The notes under the pieces: generated by a model
What the model was told of the DNA's origin: nothing
The model's database searches: none
What the model saw: the letters and a program-made list of their open reading frames with translations, nothing else
Part shown: piece after piece, positions 1 to 7,567 of the stretch
Layout of the letters: each line of letters begins with the position of its first letter
How positions within the stretch are numbered: position 1 is the stretch's first letter
Program-made: the position numbers and the translations under genes
Virus record (IMG/VR): IMGVR_UViG_3300022707_005361
Coordinates: 1-27,934 of that record
Source: a virus
DNA length: 27,934 bases
Direction: 5' to 3' (one strand)

Positions 1-317
1 TGAATAAGTTCATAAAAGATATGATTCTGACTTGTGTAATATCACCTCAATCAGCTTCAGAAGATACAGACACCGGGTATGAACTGCATTTCTGCGAATA
101 TTATGAACATATTACGGCTTTATTATGGTTTATCTATGACCAGAATTTCGGTTCAACCGTTCAGATGATAAAAAAAAAATTATCAGACAAAGGGCTCTAT
201 ACCCCGAAGTCCTCGGAGAAGACAGAAACAAGCGACGAAGAGAAAGACGGACGGATAGACCCGTCGCTGAAAGCAGTGAGCCCGACGACAAGTCTTTTAA
301 CGAGTACGAATTACTGA
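1..317 (+). CDS. Tail assembly chaperone, short form (5' partial)
   Basis: The frame is open from the left edge. The first two bases are TG followed by AAT AAG, so the start ATG probably begins one base before the window. The 0-frame product is about 104 residues and ends at TGA 315-317. It lies directly upstream of the tape measure gene, where tailed phages encode the gpG/gpGT chaperone pair that coats the tape measure during tail assembly. The frame contains a ten-A run at 170-179, and the -1 frame stays open from there to 484, as expected for the frameshifted pair. I see no sequence motif that proves the family. The call rests on position and frameshift architecture. Confidence 0.65.
   Translation, partial: NKFIKDMILTCVISPQSASEDTDTGYELHFCEYYEHITALLWFIYDQNFGSTVQMIKKKLSDKGLYTPKSSEKTETSDEEKDGRIDPSLKAVSPTTSLLTSTNY
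170..179 (+). promoter_or_regulatory. Slippery A10 frameshift site
   Basis: Ten consecutive A residues sit inside the chaperone ORF (Met-Ile-Lys-Lys-Lys in frame 0). AAA AAA is a classic -1 slippery context, and a run this long also permits transcriptional slippage. The downstream -1 frame is open to the end of the intergenic space. I did not identify a clear downstream pseudoknot. Confidence 0.6.
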
Positions 318-484
318 AATGGTCAATAGTGCTTACAGGCAAAACCACCGCTACTGAAATAGAGGATAACTGGACTTATTCCGATATGCTCAGATGTATG
401 TATTTTATGGAACAGCAGGCTGTGGAAGTCTGGCTGTCCACCCCTCCTGAAACAGACAACACTTCAAACACTCTCAACTTATAA
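179..484 (+). CDS. Tail assembly chaperone, -1 frameshift extension
   Basis: This is the C-terminal half made if ribosomes slip -1 on the A run at 170-179. The new frame reads from ATT at 179 and is open for about 101 codons to TAA 482-484, three bases before the tape measure ATG. It has no good start codon near its beginning, which argues for expression as a fusion of about 161 residues. The extension begins with a very basic Arg-rich stretch and ends with a Thr/Asn-rich tail (TPPETDNTSNTLNL). In gpG/gpGT systems the extended form binds soluble tail tube protein. That role here is inferred. Confidence 0.6.
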   Translation: MIRQRALYPEVLGEDRNKRRRERRTDRPVAESSEPDDKSFNEYELLKWSIVLTGKTTATEIEDNWTYSDMLRCMYFMEQQAVEVWLSTPPETDNTSNTLNL

Positions 485-487
485 TCT

Positions 488-1693
488 ATGGCTACTATCA
501 GAGAACTGACAGCGAGACTTGGATTTGAGTTTGATCCTACACCCGCCACTCGTTTTGATGCCGCTATCAACCGTTCCAAGCGTAACCTGGAAGGTCTGAA
601 TAAGGTTAAACTTACCAAACTGCGTGCTAATCTGCTTAAGGCTTTTGGGATAATAGGGACTGCTGCCGCCGCTGCGTTTGGTGTCGGTTTTGCCGGGTTT
701 CTTAAGTTTTCAGATGTGGCTCAGGCGCTGGCTCAATTAAGATTACAGGCCAAAGATAGTTTTGAACCCATCAGATCAGAAATCAAAAATATTTTAGCTG
801 ATCCGGTGATAGGTAAACTGACTACTGAACTGGATCTATTAAACGGTGCTTTGGCTGTTATCGGCAAAGGTATTGATCCGGGGGTATTAATCCGGACTCT
901 GAAGCCCGCCCTTGAGTTTGCAATTGCCACCCGTCAGAGTATATCCGATGTAACCTTGGGTATCAGTTCATTTATAGCAGACGCTAATACTGATTTATTG
1001 GTACAGTTAGGTATTTTTGATCAGGCACAGCTTGAATTGCTGAAAGTAGCGGGGATTGATCCCGGCAAACAGGGACTTGTATCCCGGACTGCTTTTCTGG
1101 AGAACGCACTTGCTCAACAAGAGGGACGGACACGTAAGATAGTTACTGACCTGCAGGCATCCGGGGCTGTAGCTCAAAAAGAGTTGGCCAATACAGTTAA
1201 TAAACTACTGGTTTTGATAGGTGAAAAGTCCCTTCCTTTATTTAAAGGTATCATTGATGAACTTATAGCAATCCTAGATAGTTTTATACAGTTTCTTCGT
1301 GGTGAAATCACAGTCAGAGATGTAGTATTTCGTGGAACAGAAGAACAGACAAGAGGGTTTGGCGCTTTCGGTGGATTAGGCGATATAGGCAAAACCACCG
1401 GATTACAAACAGACCAACCTTCTAACGCTTTGGCTGACTTTTTTTCAGGATTAGTAGGAGGTTTCAGAACCCCTACTGTAGGAGGTTTCAGAGGAGGTAC
1501 TACAAGCGGCACAACCAATAATGATAATACCACAAGTACAATTACTGTCAGCGCTCCTATAACAGTCCAGACATCGGCAGGGGATGACGGCTCAATGATT
1601 GCCAGAAAAATAGGTGAGGAATTAAGAAAAGTGATCGGAACGGCAAAAGAACAGAGTGAAAGGACAACCATTATCAGAGGTAGTAATCAGTAA
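488..1693 (+). CDS. Tape measure protein
   Basis: 401 residues. This should be the rod that sets tail length and is threaded through the tail tube. Evidence: Lys/Arg-rich helical N-terminus; a hydrophobic Ala/Gly-rich segment at about residues 50-75; long amphipathic helical stretches to about 270; then a Gly/Thr/Asn-rich hinge (about 300-345) with a repeated VGGFR motif; and a C-terminal amphipathic helix. It follows the frameshifted chaperone and precedes a Dit-like gene, the standard order. At the usual 0.15 nm per residue it would specify a short tail of about 60 nm. ATG 488 is three bases after the chaperone-extension stop. Confidence 0.75.
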   Translation: MATIRELTARLGFEFDPTPATRFDAAINRSKRNLEGLNKVKLTKLRANLLKAFGIIGTAAAAAFGVGFAGFLKFSDVAQALAQLRLQAKDSFEPIRSEIKNILADPVIGKLTTELDLLNGALAVIGKGIDPGVLIRTLKPALEFAIATRQSISDVTLGISSFIADANTDLLVQLGIFDQAQLELLKVAGIDPGKQGLVSRTAFLENALAQQEGRTRKIVTDLQASGAVAQKELANTVNKLLVLIGEKSLPLFKGIIDELIAILDSFIQFLRGEITVRDVVFRGTEEQTRGFGAFGGLGDIGKTTGLQTDQPSNALADFFSGLVGGFRTPTVGGFRGGTTSGTTNNDNTTSTITVSAPITVQTSAGDDGSMIARKIGEELRKVIGTAKEQSERTTIIRGSNQ

Positions 1694-2232
1694 TGGCGCT
1701 TTTTCTGCCTACAGAAGTTAAACTACTGATTCAGCCGGCTGATAGAGCGGAACCTTTATTGGAGGTTGATGCTTCCATGAGTGAGGATCATCGCTTTTCC
1801 GGAGATGTTTCCGAATTACCCATAGAGGATGGATCAAAAAAGGTTGATCATGTTACCATACTGCCTATAAGACTTGAGTTTGATCTGCTTTTCAGTGACC
1901 TTGCCATCAGTAAATTCAATCCTTTGAAATCCATTGAGGAATCAGCAGACGGTAGAGGGCGGAAAGCCTTTGAAAAGCTCTTAGGTTGGCAGAGAGGTAA
2001 AAGAGAATTGATTGTGACTACCGGGCTTGCTTCTTATACTAATATGTTTATTAAAAATCTTGATGTCCCACGTTCAGCGGCGGACGGCAGGAGTATTACG
2101 TGTAGGGTTGTATTTGCTGAGCTACCTATAGTGGTACGTTCAGGAGCAGGACAGCAGGGAACCACCAAGACCGTGATTGCCGCAGTTGAACACACAGCTT
2201 TCGGGTTGATTGTACTGGGGGATATAAGCTGA
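1693..2232 (+). CDS. Dit-like distal tail protein
   Basis: 179 residues. Its ATG shares the last A of the tape measure stop (TAATG), so translation is probably coupled. The protein is mostly predicted beta, with a pattern typical of distal-tail adaptor proteins that join tail tube to hub: an N-terminal strand pair, an acidic loop (SMSEDHRFSGDVSELPIEDG), a beta core with the phrase RGRKAFEKLLGWQ, and a C-terminal strand ending in a Gly/Gln-rich linker. Its place between tape measure and plug/hub supports this. Assignment is from fold-like pattern and gene order, not catalytic motifs. Confidence 0.6.
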   Translation: MALFLPTEVKLLIQPADRAEPLLEVDASMSEDHRFSGDVSELPIEDGSKKVDHVTILPIRLEFDLLFSDLAISKFNPLKSIEESADGRGRKAFEKLLGWQRGKRELIVTTGLASYTNMFIKNLDVPRSAADGRSITCRVVFAELPIVVRSGAGQQGTTKTVIAAVEHTAFGLIVLGDIS

Positions 2233-2382
2233 ATGCTAGAATATATTAATCTATATTTTAAAAAAAGAACGACTTGGTTGCAAAGAATGATGTGTAGAAT
2301 TTTTGGGCATAAATATATTTTTTATTCCGATTTATTAGTACATTGCAGGCATTGTTATATATTAAAAAATGGCGATAGTTGA
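2233..2382 (+). CDS. Small zinc-ribbon protein, DUF1660-like
   Basis: 49 residues, starting at the ATG directly after the Dit-like stop and overlapping the next gene by 14 bases. The core reads CRIFGHKY followed by HCRHCYILK, giving a Cys/His plus CxxC arrangement that could hold one zinc ion. This resembles the tiny DUF1660 phage proteins (CxxFGHK...CxxC). The gene has no structural counterpart in tail operons, so it looks like a small insertion between baseplate genes. Function unknown. Confidence 0.5.
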   Translation: MLEYINLYFKKRTTWLQRMMCRIFGHKYIFYSDLLVHCRHCYILKNGDS

Positions 2383-2674
2383 AATTCCTCTGAGAAATGA
2401 TATTTTCCGTTATTCATTCACAAAAGAGCTTGAAGGTGTAGTGTTTTCCTTCAGAATAACGTATAATCTGAGGATGGACAGTTGGGTACTGGATTTTATT
2501 GACGTGGTTAATGGTATCCGGTTAGCAGGAGGTCAGGACCTGCTTAAACAGTTTCATCATCTGGATGTACCTCCAGGGAACTTAAGGATAATTGACCTTG
2601 ACGGGCTGAACACTGAACCGAACAAGACCAACCTTGGAGACAGGGTGGTGCTTCAATATACGGAGACTGAATAA
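2369..2674 (+). CDS. Baseplate plug-like protein (Pam3 gp18-like)
   Basis: 101 residues, all-beta in appearance. The pattern resembles the small plug proteins of simple contractile baseplates: an N-terminal IPLRNDIFRYSFTKELEG strand pair, then YNLRMDSWVLDFID, GIRLAGGQDLL and a C-terminal DRVVLQYTETE strand. Such proteins close the tail tube at the hub. Position between the Dit-like and hub genes fits. The stop codon overlaps the start of the next small ORF (TAATG). Confidence 0.6.
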   Translation: MAIVEIPLRNDIFRYSFTKELEGVVFSFRITYNLRMDSWVLDFIDVVNGIRLAGGQDLLKQFHHLDVPPGNLRIIDLDGLNTEPNKTNLGDRVVLQYTETE

Positions 2675-2676
2675 TG
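2660..2676 (+). repeat. 17-bp direct repeat, copy 1
   Basis: ACGGAGACTGAATAATG occurs here and at 2946-2962. In this copy it encodes the C-terminal Thr-Glu-Thr-Glu and stop of the plug protein, and provides the ribosome binding site and ATG of the next ORF. Confidence 0.85.
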
Positions 2677-2847
2677 TTATTATTTATAGCTGATGATGTA
2701 GTAGAAACTATGTTTGAAGATAAAAACCACATACCGAAACAACAGACTGTATGGCCGGAATTTATAAGGCCGACTGATAATCAAGGTACTAGCCTGTTTC
2801 AGTTATTGAAACATAATGATTATTTACAGGATATCGAAGCGGAATGA
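2674..2847 (+). CDS. Small hypothetical protein in tail operon
   Basis: 57 residues, acidic and soluble-looking, with no recognised domain. It starts in the TAATG overlap with the plug gene, with GGAG ten bases upstream. That upstream stretch (2660-2676) is duplicated perfectly at 2946-2962 in front of the next small gene. This suggests the ORF arrived as an insertion between two copies of a short sequence. Function unknown. Confidence 0.5.
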   Translation: MLLFIADDVVETMFEDKNHIPKQQTVWPEFIRPTDNQGTSLFQLLKHNDYLQDIEAE

Positions 2848-2945
2848 TAGACTACTTCCCGTACCTGGTTCAATGACAGGCGTTACTGAGTCACGATCAA
2901 CTACCGGAAGGTGAGAAAAGTTGTTTACGGGGTAAACCATTAATA

Positions 2946-2962
2946 ACGGAGACTGAATAATG
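2946..2962 (+). repeat. 17-bp direct repeat, copy 2
   Basis: Perfect second copy of the repeat at 2660-2676. Here it acts as ribosome binding site plus ATG for the 60-residue membrane protein. The frame leading into it also ends in codons for TETE and a stop, like the plug gene. The preceding noncoding stretch contains a small perfect stem, GTTTAC-GGG-GTAAAC, at 2923-2937. Confidence 0.85.
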
Positions 2963-3142
2963 CCTGTAGTACCACATCCAGCACCGAGGAAAAATGAAAC
3001 AGAAAGAGAATATACTTTAAGAATTATAGAATGGGCTGATAAAAATCATACAGGATACTTATTTAGCATAGTAGGAATAGCTGCTATCTTGGGTATAATA
3101 TCAATGTTGTATATCATATTTTATGACAGACTTCCTCTTTAA
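2960..3142 (+). CDS. Small single-span membrane protein
   Basis: 60 residues. It has a soluble, charged N-terminus of about 30 residues and one strongly hydrophobic segment (about 31-53, GYLFSIVGIAAILGIISMLY) followed by a short tail. It overlaps the hub start by 20 bases. Possible roles are holin-like, superinfection exclusion or another moron function. No endolysin is visible nearby, so a lysis role is unsupported. Function unknown. Confidence 0.55.
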   Translation: MPVVPHPAPRKNETEREYTLRIIEWADKNHTGYLFSIVGIAAILGIISMLYIIFYDRLPL

Positions 3143-4106
3143 CCGTGAAGTAAGGGTTGAATTCACTAACCGGGATGACCCGGACGATGTTGTGGTGATC
3201 GGAACTCCTGATCCGACAACCGGGGTTCAGGTGCCTAAAATCATAGGCGCTGAACCGCTTAAAATAGACTTCCAGGTTGAAAAGCAGTTATCTACTGAGC
3301 CTAACAGAGCGGACATTGATATTTCTAATTTAAGTGATGATTCAGCCTCTAAAATCAACTTCAGAAAACCTACTCTGGCTTTCAGATATGGACGCAGAGC
3401 GGATATATTCGCAGGTTATGAGGGTAGGATAAAGAAAATATTCTCAGGTGTTGTCATATCAGCTATCACCAGTAGAGAAGGGGCTATAAAAGTTACCAGA
3501 ATTGAATGTAGGAATATCTTTTATGAGTTGATGCAGCTTCCTATCAATAGATCATTTGCCAAGGGAGACCTGAAAAGCAACGCAATCCTTACGATTATCA
3601 AAGATATAGGGGGGATGATTACTCCCCAGGGTAGAAATACTTTAAACAGCAGATTGTCCGGGCAGACATTTAAAGACGCTACTAATTTTACCGGAACGGC
3701 TTATAATATCATCAATGAGATCAGCAGAGGGCTGCTTAGTTCTGTTGTCATCTCTTTTGATGATGTAGCTACCAGTTTTAATCCTGTAGGTATCCCGTTG
3801 GATGAACCTCCTACGATTTATGACCAATTTACAGGACTGCTGGGTACTCCGCAGCCTACAGAGATAGGAGCTGATTTCAGAATCATGCTTGATCCTGATC
3901 TGAAAATTTCATCTCCGGTGCTTCTGCTTTCCGACACCATCCAGGCTTTTTTCGGAGCCGGAACGGAATTCACGACAACCGGACGTTTTGTGGTTAAACA
4001 GCTCATTCACTCAGGAACCAACAGAGCAGACGGCGTATTTGAAAGCCGGGTGATATCTGTATTCAATCGGACTAATCAACCTGAAACAACTTTTGCAGTG
4101 GCTTAA
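3123..4106 (+). CDS. Baseplate hub protein (gp27/late control D-like)
   Basis: 327 residues. An N-terminal beta domain (NREVRVEF, PLKIDFQVEKQL, ADIDISNLS) is followed by a GYEGRIKKIFSGVV core and a LNSRLSGQTF segment. This is the pattern of hub proteins that form the trimeric ring between tail tube and spike (T4 gp27 / P2 gpD / Mu gp44 class). The C-terminal segment GTEFTTTGRFVVKQLIHSG is typical of the last beta domain. It lies just upstream of the spike gene, as in most contractile phages, with two tiny genes in between. Confidence 0.72.
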   Translation: MTDFLFNREVRVEFTNRDDPDDVVVIGTPDPTTGVQVPKIIGAEPLKIDFQVEKQLSTEPNRADIDISNLSDDSASKINFRKPTLAFRYGRRADIFAGYEGRIKKIFSGVVISAITSREGAIKVTRIECRNIFYELMQLPINRSFAKGDLKSNAILTIIKDIGGMITPQGRNTLNSRLSGQTFKDATNFTGTAYNIINEISRGLLSSVVISFDDVATSFNPVGIPLDEPPTIYDQFTGLLGTPQPTEIGADFRIMLDPDLKISSPVLLLSDTIQAFFGAGTEFTTTGRFVVKQLIHSGTNRADGVFESRVISVFNRTNQPETTFAVA

Positions 4107-4115
4107 TATAAAATT

Positions 4116-4316
4116 GTGGAAAAAGTAGATTTAGAAGCTGAAGGAGTAAAGATTATTAAAAAATTTATAAACTCCGATAAGTTAAATGATAATGAAAAAA
4201 AAGCGGTTGAGAGTGTTTTAAATGAAAATCATTTATTGAAAATCGGAAGTATTGTCATTATGGGAGTCTTTAGCCTTGTATGTATATATCTTACAGTAAA
4301 ATTACACTATAAATAA
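4116..4316 (+). CDS. Small C-terminal-anchored membrane protein
   Basis: 66 residues from a GTG start at 4116. The N-terminal 40 residues are charged and helical (Lys/Glu/Asn-rich). One hydrophobic span at about 43-62 is followed by a short basic tail. Followed one base later by a lipoprotein gene, which could suggest an envelope-acting pair. The topology is opposite to a classical i-spanin, whose membrane span is N-terminal, so I do not call it a spanin. Confidence 0.5.
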   Translation: MEKVDLEAEGVKIIKKFINSDKLNDNEKKAVESVLNENHLLKIGSIVIMGVFSLVCIYLTVKLHYK

Positions 4317-4317
4317 T

Positions 4318-4446
4318 ATGAAAAAATATATTGTGCTGATAAGCATATTACTAATGATGGGTTGCTCCTCTAAAACAATCACTGAACCTGTCAAGAAAAG
4401 CGTTAATTGCAGTTTTCCTATGAAGTATATTAACGATTGTAAATAA
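4318..4446 (+). CDS. Small lipoprotein
   Basis: 42 residues: a basic N-terminus (MKKY), a hydrophobic stretch and a lipobox (LLMMGC) giving a predicted mature peptide of about 27 residues, CSSKTITEPVKK onward. The gene begins one base after the preceding stop and ends immediately before the spike ATG. Short mature lipoproteins in phages include Rz1-like outer-membrane spanins and exclusion proteins, and either is possible here. No Pro-rich stretch typical of lambda Rz1 is present. Confidence 0.55.
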   Translation: MKKYIVLISILLMMGCSSKTITEPVKKSVNCSFPMKYINDCK

Positions 4447-5061
4447 ATGACAGCTGAACAGGATAATTTTATTGCAGGGGTAGAGGCTGTTGTTAATCGG
4501 GTATTTGACAATCTCTCAGTCATGTTTCCGGGGATTATTATAGCTCCATCAGCCAAAGAAGGGCTGGTGGATGTCCAACCTAATATTAAAATTAAATTTC
4601 TGGGCAGTAATGAAGAGGTGGAACCCAAGGCGATTAATAATGTTATTCTGCATTATCCGGCCAGAACAGGACAGACCATTATCCGGCCACCAAGAGAAAG
4701 TCTGATCGGCTCAAAAGTCATGGTTCATATTTCGGAACATTCTCTGACTGAATGGCGTGAAAGCGGTGGAAAATCCGTCTTCCCTGAAGAAAGCAGACGT
4801 TTTAATCTTAATGATGCTGTAGCGGTATTAGGAATGTACTCGGAGAAAGTCCTTTGGCCTAACCCTCAGTTACCTAATACTTTTCAGATAGCAGGCCTTG
4901 AGGGGACGAAATTTTCCATAGGAACTCAGACAGCCGATTTACTGAGTATTCTGTTTAATATAAACGCCGCTTTGATAAGCAGTGGCGTATTGCCTGGGGC
5001 AACAGTCACGGCTCTGACAGCTCAACAGGATCTTTTAACTACAATCGCTAATCCGGTATAA
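4447..5061 (+). CDS. Baseplate spike, Gp138/gpV-like
   Basis: 204 residues. The N-terminal OB-fold-like region (IIIAPSAKEGLVDVQPNIKI, then VILHYPARTG) matches the pattern of the Gp138 N-terminal domain of phage membrane-piercing spikes. A middle segment FNLNDAVAVLGM is typical of the end of this domain. The C-terminus has a short beta segment (FQIAGLEGTKFSIGTQT) and a hydrophobic helix. It lacks a long beta-helix, so the spike would be short. It directly follows the hub region and precedes gp25. Confidence 0.7.
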   Translation: MTAEQDNFIAGVEAVVNRVFDNLSVMFPGIIIAPSAKEGLVDVQPNIKIKFLGSNEEVEPKAINNVILHYPARTGQTIIRPPRESLIGSKVMVHISEHSLTEWRESGGKSVFPEESRRFNLNDAVAVLGMYSEKVLWPNPQLPNTFQIAGLEGTKFSIGTQTADLLSILFNINAALISSGVLPGATVTALTAQQDLLTTIANPV

Positions 5062-5065
5062 AGTA

Positions 5066-5455
5066 ATGGCCGCACAATTCATCATATACAAAGAAACTCC
5101 AGACCAGAACTTAGCTATTGAGAATGGGGATATTGTTCTATTGGAGGATCAGGACGCTATTATTCAACAACTGGGGACTGTTCTGAGATTGGCTAAAAAC
5201 GATTGGTTTCTTGATCTGGATGAAGGCTTAAGATATCTTGATGCTGATGAACAGGAAAGACAGATTCTCGGAGCTCCGAATTTAAGTCTGGAGAATGAAA
5301 CGGAAATTATTGAGAAAATCAACGGAGTTTTCGGCGTGGTTTCTCTGATTGATCTGAGTACTGAATTTCTGAATGATAATACTACTTTCAGTATAAAAGC
5401 AACAGTCACCACCATTTTTTCAACTATACCATTGAGCGTATCTATACAGGTGTAA
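5066..5455 (+). CDS. gp25/GpW-like baseplate wedge or sheath initiator
   Basis: 129 residues. The phrase NDWFLDLDEGLRYLD is characteristic of the gp25-like family (lysozyme-unrelated), whose members start sheath polymerisation and clamp baseplate wedges. It is preceded by IIQQLGTVLRLAK and followed by a C-terminal domain with TTFSIKATVTTIF. It sits four bases after the spike stop and one base before baseplate J, the canonical order. Confidence 0.75.
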   Translation: MAAQFIIYKETPDQNLAIENGDIVLLEDQDAIIQQLGTVLRLAKNDWFLDLDEGLRYLDADEQERQILGAPNLSLENETEIIEKINGVFGVVSLIDLSTEFLNDNTTFSIKATVTTIFSTIPLSVSIQV

Positions 5456-5456
5456 T

Positions 5457-6887
5457 ATGCCCATAATATTTAACGAAAACGGCCTTGTAATTCAATCTCT
5501 GGCTGAGATCAAAGAAGAGATTAAAAGTGGTTATACTGTGGATGGTGTTCCGAAAAAAGGATATATACAGCATTTCGGATTAGGCATTCAACTGGAGGAT
5601 GACACCGGTATAGGGAAGCAGATATCTATTAATGCAGAACGGGAACTGCTGCTGCAGGAAAAAATTGAAACTGTTAATGATTCGGCGTATAGGGCATCCG
5701 CAGGCGGAATATCATTGGATCGTACTCTGGAGGCTATTGAACTGCAACGGCAAGGGGGTTTGCCTTCAACTCTTATAGTCTATGCTGCCGGGACACCTTC
5801 AACTATTGTGACGGCTGAAGATTTAAATATGTCTGTGGATGGGACAGGCGCTTTATTCGTTAATCCGGCCGGATTTACTCTTGGTAGTCTGGTGGATGAA
5901 TCTGTGGATACTGTAACCCGTGTCAGTACTACTGTCACTGTAACTATCGGCGGCGGTCATTCTTTCCCATTGGACAGTTTTGTTTTCATAGAAGGCGCTG
6001 AACAGGATGAATATAATGGTCTACATGAGATTACAGCCATTACAGCCACTACTTTTGATTATGAATTAATCGGTATTCTGCCTGTTACCCCGGCTACCGG
6101 AACCATCATAACCAGAGAAGCAACACCTTTTAATGCTGAATCAGTAGAAAACGGGGCTATTCAGGCCCTTGACGGGGCTATCAATACTATTGCCACGGCT
6201 GTTCCCGGAATTGACCGGGTGGAGAATGCGGATGACGCTGCCTTAGGAAGATTAGGAGAAACTGACCCTGAAGTCAGAACCAGAGCGAATGAAAGTCTGG
6301 CTGTTCTCGGAGCGGCTACTACAGCAGCTATTCAATCTAAAGTATTAAATGTTCCAGGGGTGACCTTTGCTCAGGTATTTCAGAATGTGACGGACTTTGT
6401 GGACACTAACGGATTACCGCCTCATTCTATCCGGGTAGTGGTCTCCGGTGGCGATGATGATGATATTTTCAATACTCTTTTTCTGGATGCTGTTTCAGGC
6501 GGAATAAAGATGGATGGTACTGAAGAAACCACTATTATAGATAACGCCGGGGAACCCCAGCCTGTGGCTTTTTCACGACCTACTGCAGTACAGATTTTTG
6601 TCGATGCCGGAAACGGGCTGACAACGAATAGTGATATAAACCAGGGCGCTATCTTTCCTGCAAACGGTAGTGATCTGATTAAAGCGGCGCTTGTAGCTAT
6701 CCCGTTTCAGTTAGGAGCTGATGTCTGGCCATCATTAATTAAAGGAGCTATTGATTCAGTGGACGGTGTGATCACCAGTGATCCGGAGTTTGATATAACA
6801 CCATCTCCTACCAATAAGGCCACTATAATTATTTCATCTATTGAGCTGGCTGAAATTGACAGCGGAGATATTACAGGATTACCATGA
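5457..6887 (+). CDS. Baseplate J-like wedge protein
   Basis: 476 residues, a normal length for the baseplate J / gp47 / T4 gp6-like family that forms the ring binding tail fibres and triggering contraction. The family core is clear at about residues 222-285: PFNAESVENGAI, NTIATAVPGIDRVEN, DDAALGRLGETD, EVRTRANESL, then LNVPGVTFAQVF. An ASAGGISLDR motif lies near residue 81. A beta insertion at about 135-210 contains a SFPLDSFVFIEGAEQDEYNG stretch. Its last four bases overlap the next gene (ATGA). Bases 6122-6246 of this core are copied exactly, inverted, at 16120-16244. Confidence 0.85.
   Translation: MPIIFNENGLVIQSLAEIKEEIKSGYTVDGVPKKGYIQHFGLGIQLEDDTGIGKQISINAERELLLQEKIETVNDSAYRASAGGISLDRTLEAIELQRQGGLPSTLIVYAAGTPSTIVTAEDLNMSVDGTGALFVNPAGFTLGSLVDESVDTVTRVSTTVTVTIGGGHSFPLDSFVFIEGAEQDEYNGLHEITAITATTFDYELIGILPVTPATGTIITREATPFNAESVENGAIQALDGAINTIATAVPGIDRVENADDAALGRLGETDPEVRTRANESLAVLGAATTAAIQSKVLNVPGVTFAQVFQNVTDFVDTNGLPPHSIRVVVSGGDDDDIFNTLFLDAVSGGIKMDGTEETTIIDNAGEPQPVAFSRPTAVQIFVDAGNGLTTNSDINQGAIFPANGSDLIKAALVAIPFQLGADVWPSLIKGAIDSVDGVITSDPEFDITPSPTNKATIIISSIELAEIDSGDITGLP
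6122..6246 (+). repeat. 125-bp inverted duplicate, copy in baseplate J
   Basis: Read base by base, this segment is identical over 125 bp to the reverse complement of 16120-16244. It encodes baseplate J from Thr-Pro-Phe-Asn to Asp-Asp-Ala-Ala-Leu, the most conserved stretch of the family. Identity ends abruptly at both edges. Confidence 0.95.
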
Positions 6888-7519
6888 CCGAAATGACTAT
6901 TGAAATTCCACCTCCTATGATTATTCCTGTTGATACGCATGTTCAGGATGCGAAAGGCAGGGCTGTCTGGCAATATAAAAATAAATCAGAATGGGACGCT
7001 CTGACTGAAATTCATGCTGAAAGAATGCAGGTTTTAGAAAATGTACTGGAACAGATTCTTATAGAGCGTTCCTTAACCAGGTCAATAGGTGTCCAACTTG
7101 ACAGATACGGTGCTGATTTTAAGGTATTTCGGGAAGGCGATAATGACGAGGATTTCAGATTAAGAATCCGTGTAACAATTAATATCCTTAAAAGTTTCGG
7201 AGAGGTGAATTCATTACTCTTCAATCTGGAGAGGCTGGTTTTTCCAAGAACCGTAAGCCTTAATCAGGTTTTTCCGTTATTGATACTGATGTTTGTATCT
7301 GTAACCGACTTCGGAGAAATCAGTGATGAAGCATTGGCCATGGTTGATAAAACTATGCAGCTTATAAAGGCGGCCGGAGTAGGTCTGGAAATTGGCCTAC
7401 AGCTTGTCGGAAATGCTTTCATAGTATCTGATAATCCTTCAGGAGGTGCGGCAGGTGAAGGCGTAGCCACTCTGATAGATGGGTCGGATGGTGGGGCCTT
7501 TGTTAAGAGTATTGTTTAG
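6884..7519 (+). CDS. Baseplate protein, tail protein I / DUF2612-like
   Basis: 211 residues, translationally coupled to baseplate J through an ATGA overlap. In contractile phages the gene after J encodes the second wedge protein that completes the baseplate (P2 gpI, DUF2612 class). Supporting pattern: an ERSLTRSIGVQLDRYGADF segment at about residues 60-80, then REGDNDEDFRLRIRVTINI, which matches the family's LD.iG...G..R....D..yR..l...i. The Gly/Ala-rich C-terminus with GGAAGEG and DGSDGGAF could be a fibre attachment point. It ends the tail operon. The tail fibre itself lies far away at 18.4-19.8 kb. Confidence 0.65.
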   Translation: MTEMTIEIPPPMIIPVDTHVQDAKGRAVWQYKNKSEWDALTEIHAERMQVLENVLEQILIERSLTRSIGVQLDRYGADFKVFREGDNDEDFRLRIRVTINILKSFGEVNSLLFNLERLVFPRTVSLNQVFPLLILMFVSVTDFGEISDEALAMVDKTMQLIKAAGVGLEIGLQLVGNAFIVSDNPSGGAAGEGVATLIDGSDGGAFVKSIV

Positions 7520-7567
7520 ATTATCTGATATTATTTTTACTTTTCCATTCGGTTAATTCAACCCAAT

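Noticed and set aside
1174-1671. 165-codon antisense ORF in the tape measure gene
   Set aside because: Hydrophobic, Pro/Val/Ser-biased shadow of a well-supported gene on the other strand, with no start signal.
4116-4446. Spanin pair
   Set aside because: The membrane span of the first protein is C-terminal rather than N-terminal and the lipoprotein lacks a proline-rich segment, so the lysis assignment is not supported.
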